DNA of 64,000 bases from Chryseobacterium joostei (GCF_003815775.1 NZ_CP033926.1:2604001-2668000); one strand, 5' to 3'. Positions 25,889 through 36,366 are shown, counted from the stretch's first letter. Numbers and translations are program-made. The notes: generated from the sequence alone by a model not told the origin.

Positions 25889-27115
25889 TTAATCAACAAG
25901 ATTTCCATCGATATAAACATGTTCAGCCTTCAAACTTCCTTGATTATAAAGTACATTTTGGAAATTATTGGTTTTAAAGGTTACAAAATCTGCCTTTTTA
26001 CCAACTTCCAGCTTTCCTCTGTCTTCTAGATTAAGTGCAAATGCGGCACGGAATGTCATCCCAGCCAATACCTCAGCGGTAGTTAATTTTTGAAAAGTTG
26101 CCAATATGGAAGCCTGAGTAATTAAGTTCCCCATTGGTGCTGATCCCGGATTCCAGTCACTAGCAATGGCGACAATAGCTCCTGCATCCAAAAGTTTTCT
26201 GGCTGGTGTAAATTTTTCTCCCAATCCTAAGCTTGCTCCAGGAAGAGCTGTTGCAACGGTATTGGATTGTGCTAAAAACTCTATATCTTCATCAATTGTT
26301 GCTTCTAAATGATCTGCTGATTTTGCTTCTACCTCTACTGCAATTCTTGAACTTCCCGGTGTAAATTGATCAGCATGAACGGTTATCTCAAAACCTAAGT
26401 CTTTAGTTTTAAGTAAAAAGTCTTTACTTTCTTCTGGTTGGAAAGCTGATTTTTCAATAAAAATATCTACACGATTGGCAAGGTTCTCTTCTTTTACTTT
26501 TGGTAAAATTTCGGTAAGGATATATTCCAGATATTCAGGATTGCTTCCTTCGAAATCTCTTGGTTTTAAATGGGCAGAAAGACAAGTTGGAACTAAGGTA
26601 GCTTTTGTGGACTGCTGAGCTTTTTTAATAATTCTAAGCATTTTCAACTCGTTTTCCACATCTAGACCATAGCCACTTTTTACTTCAATTGTTGTAATAC
26701 CTAGATCAATCAGAAAGCTAATTCTTTCTAGCAAGGTTGTTAGTAACTCTTCTTCAGAAGCATTTCTTGTGTGTTGTACAGAACTCCAGATTCCTCCGCC
26801 ACTTTCGGCTATTTCCAGATATGTTTTACCTGCATTACGCATTGCAAAGTCATTGGCACGGTTACCTCCAAAACAAATATGAGTATGTGAGTCTACAAAA
26901 GCCGGAAGAACAGTCTGTTCTCCTTCAATCTGCTCGATTTCTATGGTAGGATTTTCATTTTTTAAAGTTTCAAAGCTTCCGATATGCTGAATAGTATTGT
27001 TATCCACTACAATTCCTCCATCAACAATAATTTCCAATTGCTCATCGGCAAGCTTTCCTCTTAATGGTAAGTTGGCAAGTGTTACTACTTGCTTAAATGG
27101 TCCTATTAATTTCAT
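25889..27115 (-). CDS. hutI: Imidazolonepropionase
   Basis: This 408-residue amidohydrolase has the metal-binding SHTHICFGG near the N-terminus, VKSGYGLDVENELKML, TVHADQF and a final SDWNPGS segment, all characteristic of HutI. It opens imidazolone-5-propionate to N-formimidoyl-glutamate, the substrate of the next gene product. hutH and hutU are not in this window. Confidence 0.94.
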   Translation of the reverse strand: MKLIGPFKQVVTLANLPLRGKLADEQLEIIVDGGIVVDNNTIQHIGSFETLKNENPTIEIEQIEGEQTVLPAFVDSHTHICFGGNRANDFAMRNAGKTYLEIAESGGGIWSSVQHTRNASEEELLTTLLERISFLIDLGITTIEVKSGYGLDVENELKMLRIIKKAQQSTKATLVPTCLSAHLKPRDFEGSNPEYLEYILTEILPKVKEENLANRVDIFIEKSAFQPEESKDFLLKTKDLGFEITVHADQFTPGSSRIAVEVEAKSADHLEATIDEDIEFLAQSNTVATALPGASLGLGEKFTPARKLLDAGAIVAIASDWNPGSAPMGNLITQASILATFQKLTTAEVLAGMTFRAAFALNLEDRGKLEVGKKADFVTFKTNNFQNVLYNQGSLKAEHVYIDGNLVD

Positions 27116-27438
27116 TATTTTAGGCTAAAGGTTAGAAAATGAATGATCACGTTTTATCATTTCAAATATTCAGATGCTTTCATGATAACAAAAACAATGT
27201 TTAGGTTGTCATTTCTTAGGAATCTGAACAAGGTAAATAAATTCAACTCCTGATCATTCAAACTTTATTTTCCTCTCAAAAATACTTAAAATATATCAAT
27301 TGACTACATTTTTGAATGAGTCATTCAGGAGGTTGGCAGTAATCCCAGCCTTAACCGGAGCATCAATCTCACCTTTTCTCAATCTTGATTTCAACCTTAG
27401 CCTAAATTTGCTATCTTTGAAGTAAATGAAATGAATTA
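27116..27438. other. Divergent intergenic region between hutI and ruvB
   Basis: This 323-bp region separates the divergent hutI and ruvB genes. It contains a TATCTTTG -7 box at 27412-27419 for ruvB, 19 nt before its start codon. I see no gene in the rest. Confidence 0.55.
27412..27419 (+). promoter_or_regulatory. -7 box of the ruvB promoter
   Basis: TATCTTTG matches TAnnTTTG. A TTG lies at 27385-27387, about 24 nt upstream, a little further than the optimal spacing. Confidence 0.5.
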
Positions 27439-28461
27439 ATGCCAGATTTTTTACATCCAGATAAGGAAAACTACTCACGAGAGGAGCTGATGCAGGAAGA
27501 ACAGATTCGCCCCCAAAGCTTTAAGGATTTTGCGGGCCAGAGGAAAACGCTGGAAAATCTTGAGGTTTTTGTTACCGCTGCCAAGAGACGTGGTGGTGCC
27601 CTTGATCATGTCCTTTTGCATGGTCCACCAGGTCTGGGAAAAACGACTTTAGCTAATATTATCGCCAATGAGCTTGGTGTTAATTGTAAGATTACTTCGG
27701 GGCCTGTATTGGATAAACCAGGAAGCTTGGCTGGTCTATTGACTAATCTGGAAGAGAATGATGTTCTTTTCATTGATGAGATCCATCGTCTTTCTCCTGT
27801 GGTTGAAGAATACTTATATTCTGCTATGGAAGATTATAAGATTGATATCATGCTGGAAACTGGTCCTAATGCAAGGAGTGTACAAATTGGATTGAACCCT
27901 TTTACCTTGGTAGGGGCTACAACCAGAAGCGGTATGCTAACTAAGCCAATGCTTGCAAGATTTGGTATTCAAAGCAGGCTGGAATACTATTCTATCGAGC
28001 TTTTGTCCATGATTATTCAAAGAAGTGCAAGGGTATTGGGAGTAACCATTTATGAAGATGCAGCCATTGAGGTTGCAAGAAGAAGCCGTGGGACACCAAG
28101 AATAGCCAATGCATTATTGAGAAGGGTACGTGATTTCGCTGAAATTAAAGGGAATGGAGAAATTGAAATCAACATTACAAAATACGCCCTAAACTCTCTG
28201 AACGTAGACGAGTTTGGACTGGATGAAATGGATAATAAGATCATGCGTGTTATGATTGAAAACTTCAAGGGAAAACCTGTAGGAATATCTGCACTGGCAA
28301 CATCCATTGGGGAAAATCCGGAAACCCTGGAAGAGGTATATGAACCATTTTTGATTCAGGAGGGGTTTATTATCAGAACACCACGAGGTAGAGAGGTTAC
28401 TGACAAGGCTTATCAGCATTTAAATATTTCAAGACCCAGAAATCCGGGAGAACTTTTTTAA
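27439..28461 (+). CDS. ruvB: Holliday junction DNA helicase RuvB
   Basis: This 340-residue AAA+ motor drives branch migration with RuvA. Walker A is [12 protein letters not shown], Walker B is [10 protein letters not shown], and sensor 1 is [10 protein letters not shown]. The C-terminal winged helix includes [19 protein letters not shown] sequence (here [15 protein letters not shown]) and TPRGREVT. Length and motifs are standard. It starts a run of plus-strand genes up to coaE. Confidence 0.98.
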   Translation: MPDFLHPDKENYSREELMQEEQIRPQSFKDFAGQRKTLENLEVFVTAAKRRGGALDHVLLHGPPGLGKTTLANIIANELGVNCKITSGPVLDKPGSLAGLLTNLEENDVLFIDEIHRLSPVVEEYLYSAMEDYKIDIMLETGPNARSVQIGLNPFTLVGATTRSGMLTKPMLARFGIQSRLEYYSIELLSMIIQRSARVLGVTIYEDAAIEVARRSRGTPRIANALLRRVRDFAEIKGNGEIEINITKYALNSLNVDEFGLDEMDNKIMRVMIENFKGKPVGISALATSIGENPETLEEVYEPFLIQEGFIIRTPRGREVTDKAYQHLNISRPRNPGELF

Positions 28462-28498
28462 TTTTAAAGTTCAGGGATTTTAAGAAAACAAGTTATTT

Positions 28499-29110
28499 AT
28501 GTTTGTTCCTAAGTTATACAGAAGTGAAGATATGCATCTGATGAGAGAAATTATCAGAGAAAACTCTTTTGCTTTACTTATCTCTTCTGTTGATAAGATC
28601 CGGGCCACCCATTCCATGATGATGTTGAATGAAAGTGATCCGGAAAATGTTTATATTGAAACTCATATTTCAAGAGCTAACCCTCAGGCAAAAAGCTTAA
28701 AGAACGGAGATGAAATATTGTGTGATTTTTTAGGGGCACACACTTATATTTCCAGCAGCTGGTATGACCATATTAATGTTTCTACATGGAACTATGAAGC
28801 AGTACAAATTTATGGAAAGGTGGAATTGATGGATCATGATGAGCTTTATGCCCATTTGGACAAGTTGACTTCGAAGTATGAAAAGTTTCAGCAATGTCCA
28901 ATGATGGTAAAAGATATGGGAAATGAGTTTGTAGAAAAGGAAATGAAAGGAGCTTTTGGTATTAAAATAAATCCAACTGAGATTTTTATCAAGCAAAAGC
29001 TATCTCAAAACAGAAAAGAGGCAGATTTTCAAAATATTATTTCACAACTTGAACAATCGGATGATAATGCCCGGAAAGTTGCTGAAAAAATGAAATTAAT
29101 AAAGAAATAA
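28499..29110 (+). CDS. FMN-binding PaiB-like protein
   Basis: This 203-residue protein starts MFVPKLYRSEDMHLMREII and continues with SFALLISSVD and HISRANPQAKSL, the pattern of PaiB/FMN-binding negative transcriptional regulators with a split-barrel flavin fold. SSWYDH and VSTWNYEAVQIYG are the typical central motifs. In Bacillus, PaiB is linked to sporulation and degradative enzyme control; the role here is not known. It sits 37 nt after ruvB. Confidence 0.86.
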   Translation: MFVPKLYRSEDMHLMREIIRENSFALLISSVDKIRATHSMMMLNESDPENVYIETHISRANPQAKSLKNGDEILCDFLGAHTYISSSWYDHINVSTWNYEAVQIYGKVELMDHDELYAHLDKLTSKYEKFQQCPMMVKDMGNEFVEKEMKGAFGIKINPTEIFIKQKLSQNRKEADFQNIISQLEQSDDNARKVAEKMKLIKK

Positions 29111-29123
29111 TCAAAATATACAT

Positions 29124-29990
29124 ATGAAGCTATATCCAATACAATGTGGAAAATTTAAACTGGATGGCGGTGCCATGTTTGGAGTCGTCCCAAAGAGTCT
29201 GTGGGAGAAAACCAACCCGGCAGACGAAAAAAACTTAATCGAGTTGGGAACACGCTCCCTGCTTATTGAAGACGGAAAAAAACTGATTCTTGTAGACTGT
29301 GGTCTTGGGAACAAACAGGATGATAAATTCTTCGGACACTATTCTCTTTGGGGAGATGACAATCTGGATAAAAATTTAAAGAAATATGGTTTTGTAAAGG
29401 AAGACATTACAGATGTATTCCTTACTCACCTTCACTTTGACCACTGTGGTGGTGCCATAGAATGGAATGACGACAAAACAGGGTACAGACCTGCTTTTAA
29501 AAATGCTCAATTCTGGACAAACGAAAACCATTGGCAATGGGCAACTGAACCTAATGCCAGAGAGAAAGCAAGCTTCCTGAAAGAAAACATTATTCCAATG
29601 CAGGAAAGTGGTCAGCTTAACTTTTTGCCACTCCCAACAACTGGAAATTATGGTTTTGCTCCGGACCTGAAAATGGATGTCATTTTTGTGGATGGACACA
29701 CGGAAAAACAAATGCTTCCTGTTATTCAGTATCAGGAAAAAACGGTTGTTTTTGCTGCTGATCTTATCCCTACTGCCGGACATGTCAATCAGGTGTATGT
29801 GATGGGATATGATACAAGACCTCTTTTAACACTGGAAGAAAAAGGAAAATTCCTAAAACAGTGTGTAGACAACGAATATTTATTATTCTTTGAACATGAT
29901 GCCCATAATGAATTGGCAAGCCTTAAAATGACTGAGAAAGGCGTGAGACTTGATGAAACGTTCAGCTTTAATGATGTTTTTGGATATTAA
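29124..29990 (+). CDS. MBL-fold metallo-hydrolase
   Basis: This 288-residue protein has the metallo-beta-lactamase-fold motif THLHFDHCGG (HxHxDH) near residue 95, a downstream DGHTEKQM His motif and a final FFEHDAH. It resembles the quorum-quenching lactonase-like and general hydrolase branch. There is no signal peptide, so it is cytoplasmic. Substrate cannot be given from sequence. It is 13 nt after the PaiB-like gene and 9 nt before coaE. Confidence 0.85.
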   Translation: MKLYPIQCGKFKLDGGAMFGVVPKSLWEKTNPADEKNLIELGTRSLLIEDGKKLILVDCGLGNKQDDKFFGHYSLWGDDNLDKNLKKYGFVKEDITDVFLTHLHFDHCGGAIEWNDDKTGYRPAFKNAQFWTNENHWQWATEPNAREKASFLKENIIPMQESGQLNFLPLPTTGNYGFAPDLKMDVIFVDGHTEKQMLPVIQYQEKTVVFAADLIPTAGHVNQVYVMGYDTRPLLTLEEKGKFLKQCVDNEYLLFFEHDAHNELASLKMTEKGVRLDETFSFNDVFGY

Positions 29991-29999
29991 TTTTTAATT

Positions 30000-30626
30000 A
30001 TGGAAGAATTACATTCAGAAGCACAACAGGCAGAGCCACCCGCACCCAAGATTATAGGTTTAACGGGAGGAATTGGCTCGGGGAAAACTACGGTTGCTAA
30101 ATTTATTGAGGAATTTGGTTTCCCGGTTTATTATTCTGACGACAGAGCTAAAGCCATCGTCAATGAAAACGATGATCTTAAAATTAAAATCAAGGAACTT
30201 CTAGGCGAAGCATCTTATGATGAAAACGGAATTTATGATAAGAAATTTGTTGCTGATAAGGTTTTTAAAAATAAAGATCTTCTTGAGCAATTAAATGAAA
30301 TTATTCATCCTGCCGTTCGCATTGATTTTGAAGATTGGGTAAAAAAGCAAACCAAATATTTAGTTTTCAAGGAAACTGCCTTATTATTTGAGTTAAGACT
30401 TAACAGACAATGTTACAAGTCTCTTCTGGTAACAGCTGAGGATAATATCCGAATCAAAAGGGTAATGGATAGGGACAATAAAACCTACCGCGAAGTAGAG
30501 GCTATTATGGAGAAACAAATGTCCGAAAAGGATAAAATAAAAATGGCAGATTGTATCATTTATAATAATACAAATCTGGAAGAATTAAAAGAACAAACCG
30601 AAAAAATGATCTTCTCTATTGAATAA
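30000..30626 (+). CDS. coaE: Dephospho-CoA kinase
   Basis: This 208-residue P-loop kinase performs the last step of coenzyme A synthesis. The nucleotide motif is IGLTGGIGSGKTTVAKF, followed by YYSDDRAKAIV and the lid region RIKRVMDRDNKT. The first 18 residues (Pro/Ala/Glu-rich) precede the conserved core and may be an extension, as there is no internal ATG before the P-loop. It closes the ruvB-to-coaE run. Confidence 0.95.
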   Translation: MEELHSEAQQAEPPAPKIIGLTGGIGSGKTTVAKFIEEFGFPVYYSDDRAKAIVNENDDLKIKIKELLGEASYDENGIYDKKFVADKVFKNKDLLEQLNEIIHPAVRIDFEDWVKKQTKYLVFKETALLFELRLNRQCYKSLLVTAEDNIRIKRVMDRDNKTYREVEAIMEKQMSEKDKIKMADCIIYNNTNLEELKEQTEKMIFSIE

Positions 30627-30654
30627 TCCAGAAGAATCACTTTCTAGTTTTAAA

Positions 30655-30690
30655 TACACAAACGCCCTCAAAAATGAGGGCGTTTGTGTA
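30655..30690. terminator. Long perfect hairpin after coaE
   Basis: TACACAAACGCCCTCA pairs with TGAGGGCGTTTGTGTA over AAAA, a perfect 16-bp stem. It lies 28 nt after coaE. The following T-tract is weak. Confidence 0.75.
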
Positions 30691-30874
30691 TTATCTAGTT
30701 TTGACCATTATCATACCTATTTAAAAGCAAATTGCGGAGAATCACTCGAATTCTTATGAATCCCCTACGTTATTTATTATGAGCTTCTCTATATAAATTA
30801 CTACTGTAAAAAATAGTAGGATATTAAATCGAAACCTCATAATCGCCAGACAATAATCCACATACTTAATAAAA

Positions 30875-30902
30875 AATAAGCCTCCATTTCTGGAGGCTTA
30901 TT
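30875..30902 (-). terminator. Terminator of the GEVED-protein gene
   Basis: AATAAGCCTCCA pairs with TGGAGGCTTATT over TTTC. On the minus strand it follows the gene stop at 30922 and runs into an A/T-rich tract. Confidence 0.82.
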
Positions 30903-30921
30903 CTATCTGAAATTTAGCTTA

Positions 30922-33900
30922 TTATTCTTTGATAAATTTCTTTTGAACAGTTTTATCGTTGTCTTCGATATCTATTACATACACACCATTAATCAATTTG
31001 CTTACGTTGATTTGGTTGTTTAATAGTATACCGCTTCCGATTACCTGTCCTGCAGCATTGTAAATTTTGTATTTAGCTTTCTTGCTAATATTCTTAACAA
31101 ACAATACTGAACTTACAGGGTTAGGATAGATCATGATATCTGTCTGATCAATTGGGTTAGCAACTGATTTTTTAGAAATTCTCACTGTATAATCCTCAAC
31201 TTCTCCATTCTTAAAGTTTGTACAGCTAACAGGAACACCATCTCTTTCCATTGCAACTCTCATTACTACGTATTTGTAGTCTGTGGTACTTACAAAGGCA
31301 TCAGTTGGTACACTGAATTTACCTGATACTGGACTTGTTGTATTTGGAGATGAAGTAAATACTTTCTCATTAATATCAAAGTCTCCATTTCTGTTGAAAT
31401 CGATCCAAACTGCAACCCCTTCATTATACGTATTTCCTGTCCATTTTTTCTCGATAATAATTTCATTATCTGTAGATCCTTGGATCAATTCGATGAACGT
31501 TTTAGGAACTCCTGTATAATCTGTATAGGTTGATGCACCTGAAGCATTTTCCATTGGTAGTTTTCCATTTGGAATAACGGTTACCTTAGAAATATGTTCG
31601 CCAGTTGCACTTCCTGATGCCATCTTACAATAAATTACAGTAGGTGTTGTAAAGTAGTAAGGAGGCGTATAGTTTCCTGGTGTACCACTACAGATATTCA
31701 CTACCTGCATTTCGTACTTAGTCATTTCTACAAGGCCAGTCAATACAATATTATTAACCACTGTAGGAACTTCTGTCCAGCTTGGAATACCAACTTTTCT
31801 ATATCTAAGAACATATGTTGCTCCTGGGAACGGATCCCATGTGATTTCTGCAGATGTTGGCAATAATTGAGTAATTGTTAAACCTGGAGGTGGAATCTGA
31901 CATATTCTTTCTGTAGTAAATACCTTAGGGTTTGAATAATCATTAAATAGAGTTTCTCCATTACACTTATTGGCAATCTGAACCTCGTAAGTAACGAATG
32001 GCTCTAAAGGAATTACACTACCTAATACATAAGTATTTGCTGGTGCAGCCGGTAAATCAATTTCTGCATTTGGCCATCCTGTAGTACCCACTTTTCTCCA
32101 TCTCATCTTATAGGTAGAACTTGCTGCAAGTGGCGCCCAAGTAATCAAAGCTGAAGTTGGAGTAATATTACTGATCGTAACATTCGGAGGTGTAGGATCA
32201 CATCTTGTAGTGAATGTCTTGATTGGTGTAGCTGTACCGATAGTACCTCCACAAACTGCAGCTACCTCAATTTCATAAGTTGTAGCCGGAGTTAATCCAC
32301 TAATAGTAAGTGGAACATTCCCTAATACAGAAGAAGCATATACTTCTGTCCATGTAGTAGTTCCTGCTACTCTATAACGTACAAGGTAAGTTGACGTTGT
32401 AGGTACTCCGGTAAGGTTAACTACTATAGAAGTATGCGTAGTTGTCCCAAATGTAGGTGCATTTGGAGTAACATTGCTACATGGTCTGATTCTTACAGCA
32501 TAATCTTCAACTTCTCCATCAATCGCATTTGCACACGCAGTAGGAACAGCTGTTGAACGCTTCAATACAACTCTCATTGTAGTAGTATACGGTCCAACAT
32601 AAGATGTTGGTACAGGAGGAACAGGAAATACAGCCGTAACCGGTGTAGTAGTACTTCCCGCAGAACTAAGAATTCTTTCGCTGGTTTCAAACTGACCATT
32701 TCTGTTAAAGTCAATCCAAACTGCTACAGCATCATTACCTGATGAAGCCGTCCATCCTTTAGCAACAGAAATCTTATTATTACTAGAATCAGCATCTAAA
32801 GTAATAAGTGTTGCCGGAGATGTATAACTAGTGTAATTATTCTGAACACTATTATTACTCATTGTAGGTACCCCTAAGTTAGAAGAAATAACTGTTACAT
32901 TTGAAATGTGATCGTTAGCTCCACTTCCTGTTACCGGGCAATACTGTAATGGTAATGTCGTAAATAGTACAGATCCAGAGAATGCACCAAATGTAGTTGT
33001 ACATTTTGTAGATACCTGAACTTCATATTGAGTCTGTTCTTTTAAAGGTGCTGTAGTAGGAATAGTATAAACGTTCCCTGGAGCAGGAATAGTAGTCACT
33101 GTTGTCCAAGGGATAGTTCCTGTTTCTCTGTATCTTAATTGATATGTAGCTCCCGTAGCAGCTAGCCATGAGAACGTAGCACTAACATCAGTAATGTTTG
33201 ATACTGTAATATTTGTTGGAGGATTGGTTGAACATGCTGGCTGATCGATAAGCTTCACACCATAATCTTCAACTTCACCTTCATTATATGATGCAAATGG
33301 TCCACAAGGAGAAGTTACCGTTCCATCCATCATTACTACACGCATACGAGTAAGAAGAGTACCTGTATAAGTAGCTGCATTTGGAGGAAGTAGTATATCA
33401 AATCCCGCTGTTCCATTTGTTACAGGAGTTGTAGTGTTACTAGCTGCTGTAAGCATTCTTTCACTAGCTTCAAAAATTCCATTTCTATTTAAATCTATCC
33501 ATACTCCTACCCCATAACTGGATGTAGCACCTGGCCAGAATTTAGTGATGCTTATTTTATTGCCTGTTGTACCTCTCACTAAAGTAACTAATCTTGTAGG
33601 ATCAGCAGAGTAGTCTTTATACCCATCATACCCAGAATTGCTAACCATTAATGGCGCATTTGTAGGGGTAACAACTACTTTACTGATATATCCGTCAGAT
33701 GTAGGATTAGGAGGTACATTCGTACAATACGTAAGAGCTGGCGTTGTAAATAAAGTACTCGGAGAGAATGCTCCTGTAGTACCTTGGCAAATCGTAGCAA
33801 TCTGAACTTCATACTGAGTCTGATCCGCTAGATTAATAAGAATCTGACTACTTGCAAAAGGAGCCGTTACGTTAATTGTAGGCTGCCAAGTACCAGCTGT

Positions 33901-36096
33901 TACCGCTTTATATCTAATTTGATAAGTAGCTCCTGTAGTAGGTAACCAGCTCACCATAGCTGTACTTGCCGTAATATTAGTAACGGTAATACCAGTAGGA
34001 GGAGCTGTAGTACAAGGTTGTAAGTCTACCCCTGAAAGCAATAATCTTGGGATATCAGCATATCTTCCAGACGCAGTTGGTGGAGATGCAGGATCTGGAT
34101 TAGAATTATCGTTACGATATAATATTCCTCTGTTTGTTCCTGCAGTATAAGCTCCCCATGTAGCTGTTCCTCCCAATGTATAATCAGGTGAGTTTTCATC
34201 AACTGCAATCACAACATTGCTTGTTCCATCCCATACAAATGGAGCAGCTAAAGGAATTGTCACCCAGTTTCCTGCAGTCATTGCAGCAACTGTTCCTGCA
34301 AACACCTGAGACATAGTACCTACCGGCACCCAGTCTGTATCACTTGTAAAAGTAGCCTTAGACGTATTTCCCATATAAACGATCCAGTCGTTATATGTTG
34401 TCTGAGGAGTTTGAGGTGTCTCTACATAAAACTTTACTGCAGTAATCAAACGGGCAGTACCTAATGCTGCTGAAAGTTCAGTTGCTTTATAAAGTTGTTG
34501 AGAATAATTGAATCCCCAGTTAGAGTTCACAGGAAGTTGTGTACTTGTAATAGTACCTGTACCTATTTGGCCAGGAACAACTCTAGGTCCAGCAACCCAT
34601 GTACTTTTATCCGTAGGTGTACAGATTGCTCTTACCCACCAGTAGTAGGTAGTTCCTGCAACCAATGGCGATAAGGTAGCTGTAGTACCTGAAACCACAG
34701 TCCCCACTGTAGCAGCAGTTGGCGGCGTGTTGGAAGTACTGTAATATACTTCATATCCTCCAGCTGGTACAGGGTTAGGAGCAGTCCAGTTAACTACCGC
34801 ACTAGTAAGCGTAACTGTACCTACCGTTAATGAACCTGCGGTTGATGGAACAGGCAGACATGTAGGCGGTGTAGCAAAGGATTTTGGTCCAGACCACGTA
34901 CTTTGATCTGTTGCACTACATCTTGCTCTTACCCAAGCATAGTAGGTTGTAGCAGGAATTAGCGGTGTAAGTGTCGTTGTTGTTCCTGTTGGAACAGTTT
35001 GCGAAGGAATTGTTGCAGCATTTGGAGCGGCAGCAGTAGTACTATAATATACATCATATCCTCCGGCAGGTACATAAGAGTAAGCAGTCCAGTTTAATAC
35101 TGCAGTCGTGGGTGTTATTGTACCTGTAGTTATTGTCCCGCTGGTAGGCATAGCCGGGCATGTAGCCGGCGTTGCAAAAGATTTTGGCCCTGACCATACA
35201 CTCTGATCTGTTGCACTACATCTTGCCCTAACCCATACATAATAGGTTGTGGTTGGTGCAAGTGGAGTAAGAGTTGCTGTTGGTCCCGGCACAGTTTGTG
35301 ACGGTGCAGTTGCTGCCGTTGGAGCAACATTGGTTGTATTATAATATACATCATACCCACCAGCAGGTGCGGGGGTATAAGGTGTCCAGTTAATAACAGC
35401 ATTAGTAGCTGCTATTGTTCCTGTAGTGATTGTTCCTCCAGGAGGCATTGGTAAACATGTTGGAGGTGTACCAAAAGTTAATTGAACATCAGGTCTGTTG
35501 TTTCCAACTGTACCATTTCCTGTAGGAGGGTTGGTATCAGCCTGAAGAGTCATATGACCTGAAGCTGCATTGGAGTAAGTAAATTTAGCTCCTGTAGTAG
35601 TTCCTCCCCCGGATCCACCGTAATTGGTTTCAACTAATACCACTAAGTTATCAGTTCCATTATAGTTATAAGGAAGCTGTAACGGAATAGTATACCATCC
35701 CACTGGAATACTGTCTATATTTCCACTGAAGAGCAAGGTTGCTCCAGTAGTTGCATTAGCCCAGTTTTGTGCAGTAAGGGTGGTGGTTGTACTTGGCACA
35801 GATTTTATATAAACTTTTACAGGAAGGGCAACGTTCACACTTGCCGTAGCTTTCCATCCTACAGATAAGATATTCCCAGCAGCTCCTCCCGCAGCAGTTA
35901 TTTCTGCAGCAGTATAAAGCGATGCCGATCGCTCAAATCCCCAGTTACAGCCCAAAGGATATTTCTGAGTTGTAGTTGTTGTTCCTGTACCAATTGTAAT
36001 TGTTTGTGCCTGCATGGACAGTCCGACGACCATACATAGCAATGCAATGAGCACCTTAAAAGGCCGGCTCATTTTACAGAGTAAAAGTCCACTCAT
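30922..36096 (-). CDS. Secreted GEVED/fibronectin-III protein with T9SS sorting domain
   Basis: This 1724-residue protein has an N-terminal signal peptide (hydrophobic VLIALLCMVVGLSMQAQ). An alternative start at 36072 (MSRPFK) would give a more usual signal. It carries at least eight fibronectin type III-like units with a recurrent T-x-Y-x-V-x-V/I core. Three very similar FN3 units lie at about residues 215-500. Three GEVED domains end GEVEDYGVKL, GEVEDYAVRI and GEVEDYTVRI near residues 945, 1195 and 1635. The last 80 residues are a type A sorting domain (IYPNPVSSVLFV to VQKKFIKE) that directs export through the type IX system and surface anchoring or release. The role is probably adhesion or binding to polymers. 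Confidence 0.9.
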   Translation of the reverse strand: MSGLLLCKMSRPFKVLIALLCMVVGLSMQAQTITIGTGTTTTTQKYPLGCNWGFERSASLYTAAEITAAGGAAGNILSVGWKATASVNVALPVKVYIKSVPSTTTTLTAQNWANATTGATLLFSGNIDSIPVGWYTIPLQLPYNYNGTDNLVVLVETNYGGSGGGTTTGAKFTYSNAASGHMTLQADTNPPTGNGTVGNNRPDVQLTFGTPPTCLPMPPGGTITTGTIAATNAVINWTPYTPAPAGGYDVYYNTTNVAPTAATAPSQTVPGPTATLTPLAPTTTYYVWVRARCSATDQSVWSGPKSFATPATCPAMPTSGTITTGTITPTTAVLNWTAYSYVPAGGYDVYYSTTAAAPNAATIPSQTVPTGTTTTLTPLIPATTYYAWVRARCSATDQSTWSGPKSFATPPTCLPVPSTAGSLTVGTVTLTSAVVNWTAPNPVPAGGYEVYYSTSNTPPTAATVGTVVSGTTATLSPLVAGTTYYWWVRAICTPTDKSTWVAGPRVVPGQIGTGTITSTQLPVNSNWGFNYSQQLYKATELSAALGTARLITAVKFYVETPQTPQTTYNDWIVYMGNTSKATFTSDTDWVPVGTMSQVFAGTVAAMTAGNWVTIPLAAPFVWDGTSNVVIAVDENSPDYTLGGTATWGAYTAGTNRGILYRNDNSNPDPASPPTASGRYADIPRLLLSGVDLQPCTTAPPTGITVTNITASTAMVSWLPTTGATYQIRYKAVTAGTWQPTINVTAPFASSQILINLADQTQYEVQIATICQGTTGAFSPSTLFTTPALTYCTNVPPNPTSDGYISKVVVTPTNAPLMVSNSGYDGYKDYSADPTRLVTLVRGTTGNKISITKFWPGATSSYGVGVWIDLNRNGIFEASERMLTAASNTTTPVTNGTAGFDILLPPNAATYTGTLLTRMRVVMMDGTVTSPCGPFASYNEGEVEDYGVKLIDQPACSTNPPTNITVSNITDVSATFSWLAATGATYQLRYRETGTIPWTTVTTIPAPGNVYTIPTTAPLKEQTQYEVQVSTKCTTTFGAFSGSVLFTTLPLQYCPVTGSGANDHISNVTVISSNLGVPTMSNNSVQNNYTSYTSPATLITLDADSSNNKISVAKGWTASSGNDAVAVWIDFNRNGQFETSERILSSAGSTTTPVTAVFPVPPVPTSYVGPYTTTMRVVLKRSTAVPTACANAIDGEVEDYAVRIRPCSNVTPNAPTFGTTTHTSIVVNLTGVPTTSTYLVRYRVAGTTTWTEVYASSVLGNVPLTISGLTPATTYEIEVAAVCGGTIGTATPIKTFTTRCDPTPPNVTISNITPTSALITWAPLAASSTYKMRWRKVGTTGWPNAEIDLPAAPANTYVLGSVIPLEPFVTYEVQIANKCNGETLFNDYSNPKVFTTERICQIPPPGLTITQLLPTSAEITWDPFPGATYVLRYRKVGIPSWTEVPTVVNNIVLTGLVEMTKYEMQVVNICSGTPGNYTPPYYFTTPTVIYCKMASGSATGEHISKVTVIPNGKLPMENASGASTYTDYTGVPKTFIELIQGSTDNEIIIEKKWTGNTYNEGVAVWIDFNRNGDFDINEKVFTSSPNTTSPVSGKFSVPTDAFVSTTDYKYVVMRVAMERDGVPVSCTNFKNGEVEDYTVRISKKSVANPIDQTDIMIYPNPVSSVLFVKNISKKAKYKIYNAAGQVIGSGILLNNQINVSKLINGVYVIDIEDNDKTVQKKFIKE
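34870..35460 (-). repeat. Near-identical tandem FN3-coding repeats
   Basis: Two adjacent units of about 300 bp encode almost the same FN3 domain. For example, the 34870-34950 and 35171-35250 segments agree at most positions, and both encode RARCSATDQS and SGPKSFATP. A third, more diverged copy follows at the left. The repeats suggest recent internal duplication and possible copy-number variation. Confidence 0.75.
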
Positions 36097-36341
36097 ATTT
36101 TTCTTAATTTAATAATGATAACGATAATAAAAGAATTATAGTATTTCCTATTTTGTGGGATTCAAATACGATTTTGAAACATCCCTTTTTACAGAGCATC
36201 TGTAGTGAAAAAATAATTTTACCTCATACGCTAATATTTTAATAATTACACAAATCTAATCATTTTTTCATTATAATACATTCATCAAAATGATTTTTTG
36301 CAAAAATTCAATCACAATACCCTATATGATTACAAATAAAA
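36097..36341. other. Intergenic region between two secreted-protein genes
   Basis: This AT-rich stretch contains the promoter region of the GEVED gene, but no convincing TAnnTTTG box with correct spacing. No gene is seen. Confidence 0.4.
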
Positions 36342-36366
36342 AAATCCTCAGAAATTCTGAGGATTT
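36342..36366 (-). terminator. Terminator of the M43 protease gene
   Basis: AAATCCTCAGAA pairs with TTCTGAGGATTT around a one-base centre (effective loop smaller stems apart), and A/T tracts flank it. It lies 20 nt after the protease stop on the minus strand. Confidence 0.78.

Noticed and set aside
27296..27478. 60-codon minus-strand frame between hutI and ruvB
   Set aside because: It overlaps the ruvB promoter and start, and its product has no recognisable features.
34870..35460. Regular repeats as a possible CRISPR array
   Set aside because: The units are about 300 bp, in frame and encode FN3 domains; there are no short identical repeats with spacers, and no cas genes.
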